Below, in pieces: positions 10,531-22,176 of a stretch of DNA of 64,000 nucleotides. The notes under the pieces are model-generated. The model did no database searches. It saw nothing but the letters and a program-made list of their open reading frames with translations, and was not told the origin of the DNA. Position 1 is the first letter of the stretch, and each line of letters begins with the position of its first letter. The stretch lies in contig JAHREC010000045.1 of the NCBI GenBank assembly GCA_020081605.1, positions 930,001-994,000 on the forward strand, read 5' to 3'. The stretch is from Albifimbria verrucaria (taxonomy: Eukaryota; Ascomycota; Sordariomycetes; Hypocreales; Stachybotryaceae). The position numbers were made by a program, and so were the translations under genes.

Positions 10531-12587
10531 ATGAAGTCCACGTTTGCCGTCTCGGCGGTCATACTGCTTGGTCTCTCCTCCTTGGGGCTGCCACCACATG
10601 CAAAGCCGTCCCTGGTTCGTCCAAGTGGCCGTCGCAGGAGTCGTGGAACAAACTCAACAAGACGTTAGAGGGACGATTATTTAAGCCCACGCCTCCAGCA
10701 GCCGTCTGCCACACTAATAGACCAGAGTTCAACAAGGAAGCTTGTGAAGCAATCACAAAAGCATGGGAGGGCCATGAATTCCATACGTAAGAGAGACGAG
10801 CACCACGCTTAAGCGATGGTGTATAAATGAAGAACAAGAGACTGACAATTGCTGATAGGTTCGACCCGGTGTCAACGTTATGGAACAACTGGAACAATGA
10901 TACCTGCCTTCCAGACCCTAAGCTTCCTTGCTCCGATGATGGATACCCTTCACTTGTCGTGAATGCTACGACTGCGCGCCACGTGCAGCTCGCGGTTGAC
11001 TTTGGTATTGAAACCATCTCCAAATCTCATCTTATGTAGTACTGACATCTGATCCTCAGCACGAAAGAACAAGATCCGACTTGTTGTCAAGAACACTGGC
11101 CATGACTTTGCCGGTCGCTCTGTCGCCCCAAATGCGCTCTCCATTTGGACTCACCACATGGTAGACCGGGATTTCGACGACCATAGCTTCACACCTCGTG
11201 GTTGCAAGGAATCGATCCCTGGTGCCACCATCACCGTTGGGCCCGGTAACCAGCTGTTCCCTTTGTATGAGTACACCAACCAGTTCAACCACACTCTTGT
11301 TGCTGGCAACGGTAAGACTGTCGGTGCTGGAGGTTACTATACGGGTGGGAGTCATTCCATTCTGTCGGGAACCTATGGCCTTGGCGTTGATCAAATTCTT
11401 GAAATGGAAATGGTTAATCCTCAGGGAGAGATGGTTACGCTCAATGAGTGCCAGAACGAAGACATCTTTTTCGCTGTTCGTGGTGTAAGTAATTGAGGTT
11501 ACCTGCTGCTCCAATACTCAAGAGGTTGCTAACTTTGGCCTACACCAGGCGGGCGGTTCAACCTTTGGTGTAATTACATCCATGACGATGAAGGTCTACC
11601 CAACTCCTCAGATGGCTACCCTGCAATTCCGATTATTCACTGCCCCTAACACCACGGCGGGCATTGATACGGGGCTCTCGTTTACAGCAAACTCGGTGAG
11701 CTGGTTAATGATGGTATTAACGGTTATATGTTTTCCTTCTCCCAAGGCTTTGACCCCATTGAACCTAACAGCGGCCTTCACGGTGGCGCCTTTGGCATTC
11801 TAGTTGGTGTCGGCAGCGATGACACGGCCCGCCTGGAAGAGGCTTTTGCACCAATTGCTGTTGAGGCAAAGAGACGATGGGGATGCGATAAAGTCGTACT
11901 GAAGACCGAGACAGTGGTCTATCCTACTATGCTTGACTTCATCTCCGTTTGGCACGATACCACCACTTCTGGCAAGGACAGATATACTGATGCCAGCCTT
12001 GTCAGTGCCGAGGACTGGCAGTTATGCCCGAGAAACTCATCGAAGCCAATAAGCGGGCTGTTTCGCGTGGGCCTGGCTCGACATTCGGCGCTTTGGTCAT
12101 TGGTGGCAAGGGAATTCACGAAGCAAAGCCTCGTGGTGGCCGTACTGCTGTTCATCCTGCATGGAGGAAGTCGGTGGCATTGCTGTGTAAGAATCCACGC
12201 CTGCGTAACGATAGGCTCGGGCCAAACTATGCTAACATGTTTATTGCAGACGCTACCCAGGACTTTGAGCCGTTGAATGAGAAGTCTCGCTTGGACACTA
12301 TCAATGTCTTGCAAAATGCAATCCAGCCACTTCGCGAGATGCCTGATGCTGGCGCCTACGTCAACGAAGTAAGAGTGATACCATTTTGCCACTGCCTGTA
12401 CCAAGCTAACTTGCTGTCCAAGGCCATTATTTTCCATGACGACTGGCAACACCTTTTCTGGGGTGATGTTTACGAGGAGCTTGTGGAGATTAAGCGCAGG
12501 GTCGACCCTGAGGATGTCTTTTGGTGCAAGCCTTGCATTGGCAGCGAGCGATGGGAGGAGATTGATGGGCAGCTTTGCCAGGTCTGA
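10531..12587 (+). CDS. secreted berberine-bridge-type FAD-linked oxidase
   Basis: The VAO/BBE family oxidises small molecules with covalently bound FAD and O2. Exons: 10531-10786, 10859-11004, 11060-11484, 11549-12186, 12250-12368, 12423-12587. The N terminus (MKSTFAVSAVILLGLSSLG) is a clear signal peptide. FAD-binding motifs: LVVKNTGHDFAGRS (with the flavin-attachment His position), AGGYYTGGSHSILSGTYGLG and GGSTFGVITSMTMKVYP. The C-terminal BBE segment has DDWQHLFWGDVYEELVEIKRRVDPEDVFW. Three one-base losses break the frame: GGGG at 10584-10587 (just after the signal peptide), GGGG at 11671-11674, and near 12023. The first two are repaired by a fifth G. Since all domains are otherwise complete, I read it as a functional gene with sequence errors. 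Its neighbours are a regulator and an ene-reductase, as in small biosynthetic or detoxifying clusters, but no backbone synthase is present. Confidence 0.85.
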
Positions 12588-12814
12588 GACCATTACTGGT
12601 CTCCCAACTCTTTGGTGCCAACGGTTTCCTTAATGGGGTTTGATCTAATCATGATTGTTTTTCTCTCATAGAATGTCTGGTTCTGATACCAAAATGTTAT
12701 AATCACATGAAAGGTATAGATGGTAGCTTATATTAGCATAATAAATCTATCTTGTTATACAGTAGTTATATGTTCAGTTGAAGTGAAGTGAAGAAAACGG
12801 CTCGTGCCCATCCT

Positions 12815-14223
12815 TTAGCAAGGGCTGATGCTTGCCGCGCTTCCTGCATCCTTGGGAATCACGCCTGCGTGCACCGCAGAACTGGTAGCACCAGCGCCAC
12901 TCGTCAAAGCCGGTGATCCAGTTGCACTTCCATGACCAGAACACCCAGCCGCCGGAGCGCTCAAATGCTGTGACCTGAGCAGCCCAGTATGAGCGGTACC
13001 ATTCGATCTGATCAGGTCGGTTCTTGATCTCGAATTCGTCATTGGACTGGATGTCGTCGGCGACGGAGAGAGACCACTCGCCAATGATGATGTCGTTACC
13101 ACCACGGTTGTCGCTGCAGGCCTTGGAAATATAGCCGTCCTTGTTCTTGGGGACGGAGGGATCCCATTTGTAGTAGCGATGGTCGTCGAAGAACGCAAAC
13201 TCCTTGCTGGGGAGGTTGCTAGTTGGGTCACCGGATCCCCAGGCATTACCCTGATGAAAAATTCATGTTAGCCAGGTCGATAGACATTTACGACATATAA
13301 CATACCATAAATTGGATGTGGAGCAAGTTGGAATCAGCAGTTCCCAGCTTCTTCTCGGCGTCACGGATGCGCTTCCATGCGTTGGGGTAGAAGTTCCACA
13401 CAAGGTTTCCGGCCTCACTTGGGTACTCGCCGGCGTGGACTGGCTCGTTCATGACCTGCAGCGTGCCAACATTAAAGTAGTTGGGGTTTGTGTGGATGCG
13501 ATCGGCCATCCATTCCAAGAACTTGTAGGCGCGCTCGAAGTTGTCATCGTTGTAGAAGCCCGGGTACGACACGCCCTGGTAGCATTGGTAAGTGACAAGG
13601 TCATGGAAGACGTGAAAGTCGAAGGGCATAGAGAACAATACTTACGTGTCCGGTGAACTGTTGGTTGGGAGTCTGAGAGCCAGGGCCACCGTGAAGATCC
13701 ATGATCACGTACAACCCAGCATCTCGGCACCATCCGACAATCTGATCAAGATACTCAAGTCCACCCCGGGGATAAAATTCGCCTTCGCGGACAAGGTCTT
13801 CACGAATCCAGAAACCGACAGGGATGCGGACAGTGTTGAGGCCCAAGCTGTGGATCTCCTCAATATCGGCCTTGGTCACCCAAGTCTCCCAGTGCTTTCG
13901 AAAGGCGGCATCGGCAGCATCCTGGCCAAGACGCTCCACGCACTGCCACTCGTCGTTGGTACCACCGCAGCCCATGCTGTTCCATTCATCACCTGCCATC
14001 CAGGGCTCGATAATGAATTGGGAACCGAGATTGACACCTCGAATCTTGGAAGTAGGAAGCCATCGCGGCAACAATTCGGTCTCGTTCCATAGAGCTGCGA
14101 TACATTGTAAGTACTTGTATGACATACTAAAGTCTCGTAAACCAGTCACTTACACCTTGTCTCAGGCGTCCAGGCGCTGGCAGTCGCCAGCAGCAAGGAG
14201 GCGGCAGCAATTGCGTTGTACAT
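12815..14223 (-). CDS. secreted GH5 endo-beta-1,6-glucanase
   Basis: A cell-wall hydrolase predicted to cut beta-1,6-glucan. Exons on the minus strand: 14223-14154, 14094-13646, 13575-13306, 13250-12815. Signal peptide MYNAIAAASLLLATASAW, then IRGVNLGSQFIIEPWM and the Cys-containing CGGTNDEWQC found in fungal beta-1,6-glucanases. NTVRIPVGFWI and IMDLHGGPGSQ are GH5 barrel strands. The acid/base Glu lies in VMNEP and the nucleophile Glu in IIIGEWSLS. WVFWSWKCNWITGFDEWRW is near the end. The C terminus needs one T fewer at 12880-12881 to reach SAVHAGVIPKDAG...SPC and the stop at 12815; otherwise the protein ends in a different frame with TGA after 12790. GH5_15 is the likely subfamily; an exo-beta-1,3-glucanase is the less likely alternative. 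Such enzymes serve wall remodelling or attack on other fungi. Confidence 0.9.
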
Positions 14224-14300
14224 TGTGAAGGAGTGAAGAACCCGTATCGATGGTAAATGCTTGAATTCTCTTGGCAGTAGGATTCTGGATGTTTACAATC

Positions 14301-14306
14301 TTTATA
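14301..14306 (-). promoter_or_regulatory. TATA box of the GH5 glucanase gene
   Basis: TATAAA on the minus strand about 80 bp upstream of the ATG at 14223. Confidence 0.4.
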
Positions 14307-14734
14307 TCCTGCAGTTCAAATTTCCATTACATATTTAGAGTCACTGCTCCACCCAATCTCTTCTTTCAGTGGCACTTATTCCAGGATAACTACCTAAACT
14401 GGCAAGTAGGATTGACCCCATAGCTGTCTCACATCATGGAGCTAATAGCAAACTGGCTTACGGCAATGTGCTATTTCTAGAATCGCCGAATGCTCTAAGG
14501 AGTTAGGATGCGCTAAGCTTCCTGACCCCAGCAAAGCTCACCCTTTTCCCCAGCCAGCTGAACATGGAGCAGATCTTGTGCTGTGGTCCAGCGCCTGGCC
14601 TCTGCTCAGACAGACTTATTATGTTAGGAAGCTTTCCAATGCGACTCGGGAGAATGGAATTTGTGCCTTGATGTAAATTGGGTCCTAAGACGAAGACTGT
14701 TTATGGTTATTTTGCCGAGTTATCCTATGCGATG

Positions 14735-14830
14735 GATTCATCAATACAGCACTAAATCAAGTCCTAGTTCCCCGACGCGAAAGATTCACCAATACAGCAC
14801 TAAATCAAGTCCTAGTTCCCCGACGCGAAA
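14735..14830. repeat. tandem duplication, two 48-bp units
   Basis: The unit 14735-14782 is repeated immediately at 14783-14830 with a single difference (TCATCA versus TCACCA). The near identity indicates a recent duplication. It is non-coding. Confidence 0.9.
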
Positions 14831-15277
14831 TTACGTATGATCGTGGAGTTTAAGCTGAAAGTGGGAGACATGCCCCTTTTGACATAGGCTTGTTTTGTCA
14901 GAGCTCTCATTTACGCTCTACCAAAGCCTGATCCGAGGATGCAGGACACTAGGAGATATTAAGGGGTAAGCATTCTGCATGAAAAATACCCCGGAATTGG
15001 GAATAACTGCCGCGAGCTCTGAAATTACACGAACTACACACAAAAGCGTTTGCACAAGATAGGGCTGCCTATTCATCTATACTATAATGAGAAGGAGCAG
15101 TGATAAAACGGATTGCCATTAGAAGCTTGCTTTATTGACTACACTTATCATATCTTAAACGTGAGATGACGAGCTGTCGCTATCCCAGTCCTTCTTCTTA
15201 CGCCAGCATACCAGCTTTCTCAACCATGCAAACTGAAGAAGCTTTTTGACTAGCGACTGCTTTTCCTGCAGCTTGCA

Positions 15278-15934
15278 TCACTTACGCTCCTTCAGATTTG
15301 TCGTTTTTATTTTTGAATGAACGGTGACAGGCGCAGCTGCAGCAACCACAACAAGCGAGCTTTTGTTGAGGCCGGCTTGGCCAAGGCGGACTGGGAAACC
15401 AGGAGGTGGTGGTCGACAGGAACGTGGTACTTCGAGTTCGATTGACACCAAAATAGCTGCATTCCAGAGCTGCATTCGATCCCTCGGGATATTAAGGAAT
15501 TTGTAACCACGGCGACCCGCCACGTGACAGACTCTTTGGAGCATAACGCTGATAGCCTCATCCTCGACATCTTCCCGATATTGTGGCTGAGCAAGACAGC
15601 CCTGAGGGTAGGGAATGGAGAAAACAACAGTTTTGAGTTTCTCCAAGGACGGGCTTGTCTGCGTTGGAAATAAATTGTGTGAAGTTGATACTGGGTCAAT
15701 GGTTGTTAAAGAACCACCAATCCATCGTTCCAACCGACGTAACCGCCACACCAGTGATTCCCAAGTCGGATCAAGCACCGCTGAGGGCGCTGCAATTTTC
15801 GAGTGATTTTCCAATGCGCGTGTCCGAATATCGAGATGGGCAAGTGTAGTTTCGCCCTCGTGGCTTGGTGGCAACTCCAGGTTCTTATAACCTTCGAGTT
15901 GAGCAAGAAGCCCGATACAGAAGAGAGAAGACAT
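15278..15934 (-). CDS. hypothetical protein, 218 residues
   Basis: A single uninterrupted exon starting at ATG 15934. A TATAAATA on the minus strand (16075-16068) lies about 135 bp upstream, supporting real transcription. The protein has a short hydrophobic N terminus (MSSLFCIGLLAQLEG), then a mixed region with a Trp-containing segment (WESLVWRLRRLERWIGGS), a Pro-rich loop (SCRPPPPGFPV), a hydrophobic stretch (SSLVVVAAAAPVTV) and a Lys-rich end. I recognise no domain. Codon use is not strongly biased. It could be a lineage-specific gene or, less likely, a fortuitous ORF. Confidence 0.45.
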   Translation of the reverse strand: MSSLFCIGLLAQLEGYKNLELPPSHEGETTLAHLDIRTRALENHSKIAAPSAVLDPTWESLVWRLRRLERWIGGSLTTIDPVSTSHNLFPTQTSPSLEKLKTVVFSIPYPQGCLAQPQYREDVEDEAISVMLQRVCHVAGRRGYKFLNIPRDRMQLWNAAILVSIELEVPRSCRPPPPGFPVRLGQAGLNKSSLVVVAAAAPVTVHSKIKTTNLKERK

Positions 15935-18048
15935 GTTCTTGGCTCTTTTGAGAAAGAAGAAGATAGATATTGATGGGGTAAAGCAAGTTTATTGGTGAGA
16001 TGATTCCCAAGGGATTGAATCGCAACCGAAGCCGAGTTGAAAGAAGTTCCAGGGCTTACCAGGAGGCTATTTATAAGTAAAATACCAAAGCACAGAGGCG
16101 GGCACTTGCAGAGCCGCCTGGTGGGCGGATCAGGATCGTAGTATTCCCTTCAACCAGATGAAAATTGACCAGCGGCCGAGAAAAACAGTAAATCCTAGTT
16201 TGTGAGAATAGAGTAATGTAGGAGATATGCACTGAAACGTCAGAAGCCATCTCATTCGCCAACAGCCTCATTTTTTATTGGCGTTAATCACAATGAGACC
16301 CAGCCAAAGTAATTCTTCCAATCACGATATGTGTCCTCGTGGATCAAAATGCAAACTTGTAGAATCTGCAGGAAGAGGTATTACCTATCATTGGTGAGGC
16401 TGTATAATCAGAATAATGGTGGCCTGTCAAAACAAGCCGTGTAATTGAAGCGGCGCTAAGTTCCAAGTCGGAATGTTTCACGAGCGTACTAGACTATTCA
16501 GTGAGTAACTACATACCAAGAAAAAATCTTCTCAGTCTACGTTGAACCGCTCTCCTTATTTTAACTGCATGTATCACCCTGACATATGATATCCATTTCG
16601 GCAGGCATCCCTCGGTCTCAAATTCCGGCCAGGACTACAGAGTAGTTACATGTTAATTTTAGACTAGTCACACTGACATATCATGTCTCAATTCTTCTAG
16701 GTAAAGAATCACAGAACCGTTACTGACCAACAAAATTATTTGACAATATGTATGGCCATAGGCCTAGAATCAATGCTAGATCAAGTAGCATGCACGAGCG
16801 TGCTGCATCTTTCATACATTGATCCAAGCTGCAATGCATGTAGTAGAGCGTGGACACTTGGCATCTCGTTAAGCGCTGTTGCCTGCATCAATAGGCAAAC
16901 ATGCGTATGTGGAGCATGTCGCCTTGATGCGAACCAGTCTCGAGTGTCTTGCAACAATGAACAAAATGAAATTGCAGAGCCTCATGGTTGTAATCGTGAT
17001 ATTTTGCCTGGCACCATTCAGGTATCTATGCACGGGGGTGGAGTGACCGGTGAATGAGATGCAACGAGCTAGAGCAAGTTGAGGCAGCAATACATTTGGG
17101 CCTAATCAATCATGCGCAGTTTTGTATAACGGAACTAGTTCGACTAAGGATGGTAGCGTTCAAGATATTGAGTCGAGTCGTATAGACCAGTTCTGCGAAC
17201 GGCATGGTTGTTCGGAAGCCTAGGCGGTTGGCAAAGATTGAAAACAACCCAATATAGCCACGTCATAAACACAATTATGTATATGCATTGCAAGTTTTGG
17301 GTTAATTATTGAATGTTATTCATGAATTGCAATAAAAGGCTTGACAGAGGTATGTCAATACCAGTTGTGTCACATGAGAAAGTCGTAGACCCCAGCGAAT
17401 GCTCGATGGATGCTGGAAGTTTCTGAAGATGTCACCAGAGCCCATATGATAGTTGCGCTGCATTATAGATATAAAAACCCACTTAGAATTTGTGGAAAGT
17501 ATTTCAGTGATAGATTAAGAGCAGAAATAAACATATTTGGGGTTGAACAAGGCTCAGGATTGTCCTTTAGAAAGTGCCCAACTGACTTTCGTGCTTCAGC
17601 CTCCAAGATTCTGTACAGCTTCTGCTAACAAGTATCACATCACTTAAATAAAAACCCATGAGTACTCCCAAAGTTGTGAGTCAGATCGCACCAGTAAGTT
17701 CTTTTTATCAGAAGCCCCAAGCCCCAAGCCTGCTGAGGTCTGGCATGTCTCGACATCTGGTCGGCCTCCTACATCATGTCTCTTAGAAAAGCGCCTTGCT
17801 TTCATTCACCGCTAGTCACGGCTGGTGAGTACGACAAAATAGTATCAAAATCTTCCTTAAGCAGAAGAAGCGGTTGGAGTTGTCTTTCGTCATCATATCC
17901 AGTGATCGAGGGTGGAGGTTTGTGTTGGATCGGCGCTAGGCGGCATCTCAGCCCACATATAAAGACAGGACACTCCCCGGAATGGGGCTTAGAGCTGGAC
18001 CATCAAAGTTCTATCCAATTCAGACCAAGTTTAAGCAGCGATAATACA
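15935..18048. other. long intergenic region, AT-rich
   Basis: About 2.1 kb with many stops in all frames and only short ORFs without family features. It holds the promoters of both flanking genes. I see no tRNA, repeat or transposon end. Confidence 0.5.
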
Positions 18049-18902
18049 ATGGCGTCATTTTCTGAGAAGACAGCTGAACTTGGCAACATCTCCGGGAGCT
18101 TCTTGGAGAAAGCACGAGCCGCGGGACATTTGCAAACGACAATTCATGGCGCACCTAGTGCTTCTGAGCTTCAATTCAGCCTGGTCAATACCACAGACGC
18201 AGTATCAGATGTAGTCAACGTTTTGGAGGGACTTCCTGTCGCAACGCCTTCTCTTTACGTTGACTTGGAAGGTGTTGACCTGTCTAGACATGGGACCATT
18301 TCCATCCTTCAAATATATGTTCTTCCCCTTAGAAAGACATATCTTATCGACATATTTGAACTGCGCGAAAGGGCATTTAATACAGCCACGGTAGGCGGAA
18401 ATACCCTAAAGCGGATCCTGGAGTCAGCTAGCATCCCCAAGGTATTCTTTGACGTCCGGAATGATTCAGACGCGCTTTATAGTCATTATGGCGTCAACCT
18501 TGCTGGTGTACAAGACCTTCAGTTAATGGAGTTCGTGACACGGGGTTTCAGGGGTCGCTATGTGTGTGGACTGGCGAAGTGCATTGAGAAAGATGCTCCC
18601 TAACTGTCGCGGAGAGGAACACTTGGAAGGCCATCAAAGAGAAAGGGCTGCAGCTCTTTGCACCAGAGCGAGGCGGATCCTACGAGGTGTTCAATCAACG
18701 ACCCCTTTCTCAAGAAATTTTGTCGTATTGTCTCTCTGATGTGGAATTCCTACCCCGTCTTTGGAGTTTATACAACGGAAGGATGAATGCAGAATTAAAG
18801 AACAAGGTAAATCGAGGTGCCGAAGAAAGAGTAGTTTTATCACAATCACCTAGTTACAATGGGAAAGGACAGCATAAGGCCTTGCCTCCTCCTGGTTGGT
18901 GA
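18049..18902 (+). CDS. DEDDy 3'-5' exonuclease domain protein
   Basis: Ribonuclease D/WRN-type 3'-5' exonuclease fold, predicted to degrade RNA or DNA from the 3' end with two metal ions. Start ATG at 18049 (ACAATGGCG). Exo I is SLYVDLEGVDL (Asp and Glu metal ligands), exo II is FDVRNDSDALYSHYGV, exo III is YCLSDVEFLPRLW with Tyr and Asp spaced as YX3D. The frame stops at TAA 18601-18603 directly after KDAP; adding one C to the CCC at 18598-18600 continues into LTVAERNTWKAIKEKGLQLF and exo III, ending at TGA 18900-18902 (about 284 residues). Since exo III is essential to the family, the stop is best read as a sequence error. No intron is needed. Many fungi have stand-alone proteins of this kind of unknown substrate. 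Confidence 0.85.
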
Positions 18903-19561
18903 TGGAGGATCTCGAAACTAAGATGGAGCGAGGAGAGCGTCTTCAAGGCAAAGCAAAACATTATTTGTAAGCAGAGACAAGATAATGAGGATCTGATGGC
19001 GAAAAGGAAGGGTTTCTAATCACAAGTAGCGCCTTGCATGTAACTAGCAAGTCCTTGATTCGTCAACTTCTCTGGATGAATGAAGATGTGATTACTGCGA
19101 GGGTGCTGAATATTGACTATTAACCAAAAGTAGAAATTGCGCAGATTACGCTATAACACTAGAACAATTGGGGACTTAAGAAGAAGCCATCTTTATCTGA
19201 AATGCGGACATTGAAGCCATGCGGTGTTGCGGTGTCAAAGAAGATGCGGACTTTGCTAAGAGCCTCATTCTCCGTTGCGGAGCCGTTCCAAATCCGCAGC
19301 GATGCTATCTTCAGTCACGGAGACTTTATCGTCAGATGACGAAGCATTAGAAAAGGTCAAATAATAATTGGTCATGAGAGCTGTGAAGTAGGCTACTAGA
19401 GATCTCTTAAGGGCATGTAAAGACTACAAAGGCAGCACTGTATTTATGCTTCTGAAATCATCCATCTCTCCAACATCTGAGGAATACATAACCCAGAAGA
19501 CTCGGGTTTTTCATAAAACAGCTTTGCAACTTCTTTCATTCTCATTAAACTATAATTCAAA
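18903..19561. other. intergenic spacer
   Basis: 3' flank of the exonuclease gene and promoter of the SDR gene. No supported feature. Confidence 0.5.
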
Positions 19562-20610
19562 ATGTGGCCCGCACAACCTCCTGTCTCTCCTTTACCAAAA
19601 GACCTTGACTTTACAGGCAAAGTGGCACTTGTTACTGGTGCAAACTCTGGTTTGGGATTGGAGTTCTCACGCCAGCTTCTCACACACGGTATTTCGAGGC
19701 TGATACTGGCTGTCCGAACAGTTGCAAAAGGCGAGGCTGTGCGGAGCCAGCTGCTGGCCGAGCCCGGCATCAAGAAAAGCAACCCCAAAGCTCAGGTTGA
19801 AGTTATTGGGTTGGATGTCGCATCATATGAAAGCATAAAGAAGTTTGCATCGGCAGTTAGGGCGAAATACGAGCGTTTAGATATCCTCATGCTCAATGCT
19901 GGTATTGGATTCTTGCCTGCTGAGCTTACAGTCGACGGCCACGAACGCACCATTCAAGTCAACTATCTTGCCAATGTTCTCCTGATATTTGAACTGCTAC
20001 CACTGTTGGAGGCAACCAGTTCAAATTCTGGCCAACCAGCCCGGGTTACCATTACAGGAAGCCGCATGGCTTATGGCTCAGCATTGAGAGAAACTCATAT
20101 TGCAAAGGACCAGGCTTTGATCGAATATGTCGATGATCCTGCTCATTTCAAGCGCTTCAAATACTATGGTGACAGCAAATATCTTGTCCATCTTTTCTTG
20201 CTGGAATTAGGCAAGCGCTATAGCCCAGAGAAAGTCATCATCAACCATTTCTGTCCCGGCATGGTGGATACTGAGTTCGATAAAGACTTGCCTTATTTCT
20301 TGAGGTGGGTTGCGATCTTTCTCAAAAGACTCCGTGCTCGACCTTTACACGTTGGCGGCTGGATTGGATTACATGCAGCTGCTGTTGCAGGCCCCGAGTC
20401 ACATGGGCAAATGTTGCATGACAAGAACTTGGCGGATCCTCAGTATGTTACGGTCCTAAGCGGATGTGCTATCCTCGCTGACATATCATTAGAAAAGATA
20501 CCTTTACTATTTCGAAGACAGGCCAGGAAATGCAGGCGAAATTATGGAATGAAACTATCGAGCAAATGAAGACAATTACCACAATTCCTTCCTGGGCTCT
20601 GCCTAATTGA
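19562..20610 (+). CDS. short-chain dehydrogenase/reductase
   Basis: NAD(P)-dependent SDR with Rossmann fold, single exon, ATG at 19562. Motifs: VALVTGANSGLGLEFSRQL (cofactor loop TGX3GXG), LDILMLNAGIG (NAG), TITGSRMAYGS (catalytic Ser region) and YYGDSKYLVHLF (Tyr-X3-Lys), then FCPGMVDTEF. The open frame runs to TGA at about 20567-20569, but the last residues are atypical. One extra T in the TTT at 20501-20503 switches to a frame with KTGQEMQAKLWNETIEQM and a stop at 20608-20610, matching the usual Trp-Asn/Asp-Glu C-terminal helix of this SDR group. I therefore extend the gene to 20610. It resembles fungal retinol-dehydrogenase-like SDRs. The substrate is unknown. Confidence 0.88.
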
Positions 20611-20928
20611 GAGCAGTAAAACGGACGAAAAAGAGCACTCTAGCAAGGGCGATGACCTGGTTATTGATGGGGTAATAAGTTGGTTTATGCTTGATAAGGT
20701 GTGCTTGAGACATTGATGGACTTTGTGAGAAATAGATGGTTATAATAGAACGTCAAGAGATAGTGGATAGGCAATTGTAGTGTTATTATGCTGTGCTCAC
20801 TTAGCACTTTAGATTGAGGAATAATCATGTTCATCAATGTTCTATCATGAGAGGCTCCCCACTCAGTCTATCTCTATTTATACAAATCGCACGCTAATTT
20901 TTTCTCCGAACACAAAACCCTTCTACAT

Positions 20929-22056
20929 CTAGAACTCGAGAACAGCCCTGTAGCGAATCTTGTTGGCGTTAAGATCCTCGAAGACCTTCTTGACCGTCTC
21001 CAGACCGTTGTGCTTGACGACCTGGATGAGGGGCTTGACGTCGTTGCGGGCAGAGAACTCCAGCATCTCACGGTGAGTGTTGCGGGAGGCAACAAGGCTG
21101 TGGTAGACGTGGTATTGGTAGAACAGCATGGGGAATGCACTAGAAATCTGGTAAGTATATATCTCTTGATCATGATTGAGGGGTACACATACGGGAAGTT
21201 CAGAGGACCAATAACGGGAGCGGTGAGGGGACAATCCAGCCATCTCGGGCAAGGAAGTTGTCGCACATGACCCTAAAGTACCATTAGCATACGACAGTTA
21301 TGAGATGAGTTGAAGGTGTGCATACTTCTCCCAGTCAGGGTATCTGGTGCCAGCAATGACAAAGACATCGATTGGCTTCTCCTGCTTCTCGTACATCTCG
21401 CTGACGAGGTAGAACTCCTTGGCGCCGAAAGAACGGGCCTCGGCCTCCTTATCAGCGCTGGTGCTGTAGACAACGGTGTGTGCTCCCATCTTGGCAGCGT
21501 ACTGGATGGCAAGGTGACCAAGTCCACCAATGCCGATGATACCAACCCTCTTCTCGGGGGTGACAGTAGCCTTCAGGGCAGAGTAGACGGTGGCACCAGC
21601 GCACTGCAAAGGAGCAGCGATCTCACTGGGCATATCCTCGGGGATAGGGTGCAGGTAGCTCTCCTTGGCAATGTAGTACTGGGAGAAGGTACCATTGTCG
21701 AGATCAGCGTCGCCGAAGATGACACGGTCGTAGCAGAGGATGTCCTTGCCGGAGAGGCAGTACTTGCAGTGACCACATGAGCCACGGTGGAAACCTCCTC
21801 CAACACGGTCGCCCTTCTTAACCTGGGTGACGAGCGAGCCAATCTCCTCCACAATACCGACGCCCTCGTGGCCCAGAGCAGCAGGCGACTTGCCCTCGCA
21901 GTAGGTGGAATCGGTGTGGCAGACACCAGAGTGGGTCAAACGAACGAGGATGTCGTGAGGCTTGAGCTCTGGGAGCTTTACGGTAGCGGTGGAAACAACA
22001 CCATCATCGGATCGGTAGACGGTGATTTCCTTGCCGACAAGAGATGAGGACGCCAT
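20929..22056 (-). CDS. zinc-dependent alcohol dehydrogenase
   Basis: Medium-chain (MDR) alcohol dehydrogenase interconverting alcohols and aldehydes with NAD(P). Exons 22056-21326, 21272-21193 and 21139-20929. Catalytic zinc ligands lie in SGVCHTD and ALGHEGVG, the structural zinc in GSCGHCKYCLSGKDILC, and the cofactor motif is GIGGLGHLAIQYA. Downstream: DNFLARDGWIVP, LTAPVIGPLNFP, MLEFSARNDVKPLIQ and the typical end NKIRYRAVLEF. Strong C-ending codon bias suggests high expression. Exon 2 contains one frame break, repaired by a fifth base in GGGG 21227-21230 (CCCC on the coding strand). The acceptor used for exon 3 is the ...CTAG at 21143-21140, which gives FPAFPMLFYQY. A minus-strand TATAAA at 22176-22171 is 115 bp upstream. 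Confidence 0.93.
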
Positions 22057-22170
22057 TGTGGAAGGTGATTGAATGCTGGAAGGTGTTGGAATTTGAAAGA
22101 GTGGTGTTACTTTGACGAGGCGAGTTTAGGATAGAGAGCCAGTCAGTCTTGGAGGCAGCATCAGATGAGT

Positions 22171-22176
22171 TTTATA
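22171..22176 (-). promoter_or_regulatory. TATA box of the alcohol dehydrogenase gene
   Basis: TATAAA on the minus strand, about 115 bp before the ATG at 22056. Confidence 0.5.

Larger units (their letters stand above)
14224..15277. other. intergenic region with a 48-bp tandem duplication
   Basis: Promoter of the glucanase gene at the left and 3' flank of the unknown gene at the right. Apart from the tandem duplication (listed separately) I see no ORF or RNA gene. Confidence 0.5.

Noticed and set aside
12815..13246. 144-codon frame through the last glucanase exon
   Set aside because: Only its last ~20 codons belong to the glucanase; the rest is a shadow frame of exon 4 (catalytic Glu frame).
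16740..17057. 105-codon ORF in AT-rich DNA
   Set aside because: Cys-rich by chance; no signal peptide and no family pattern.
17776..18048. Upstream extension of the exonuclease frame
   Set aside because: No domain content; the ATG at 18049 has a good context and starts the conserved part.
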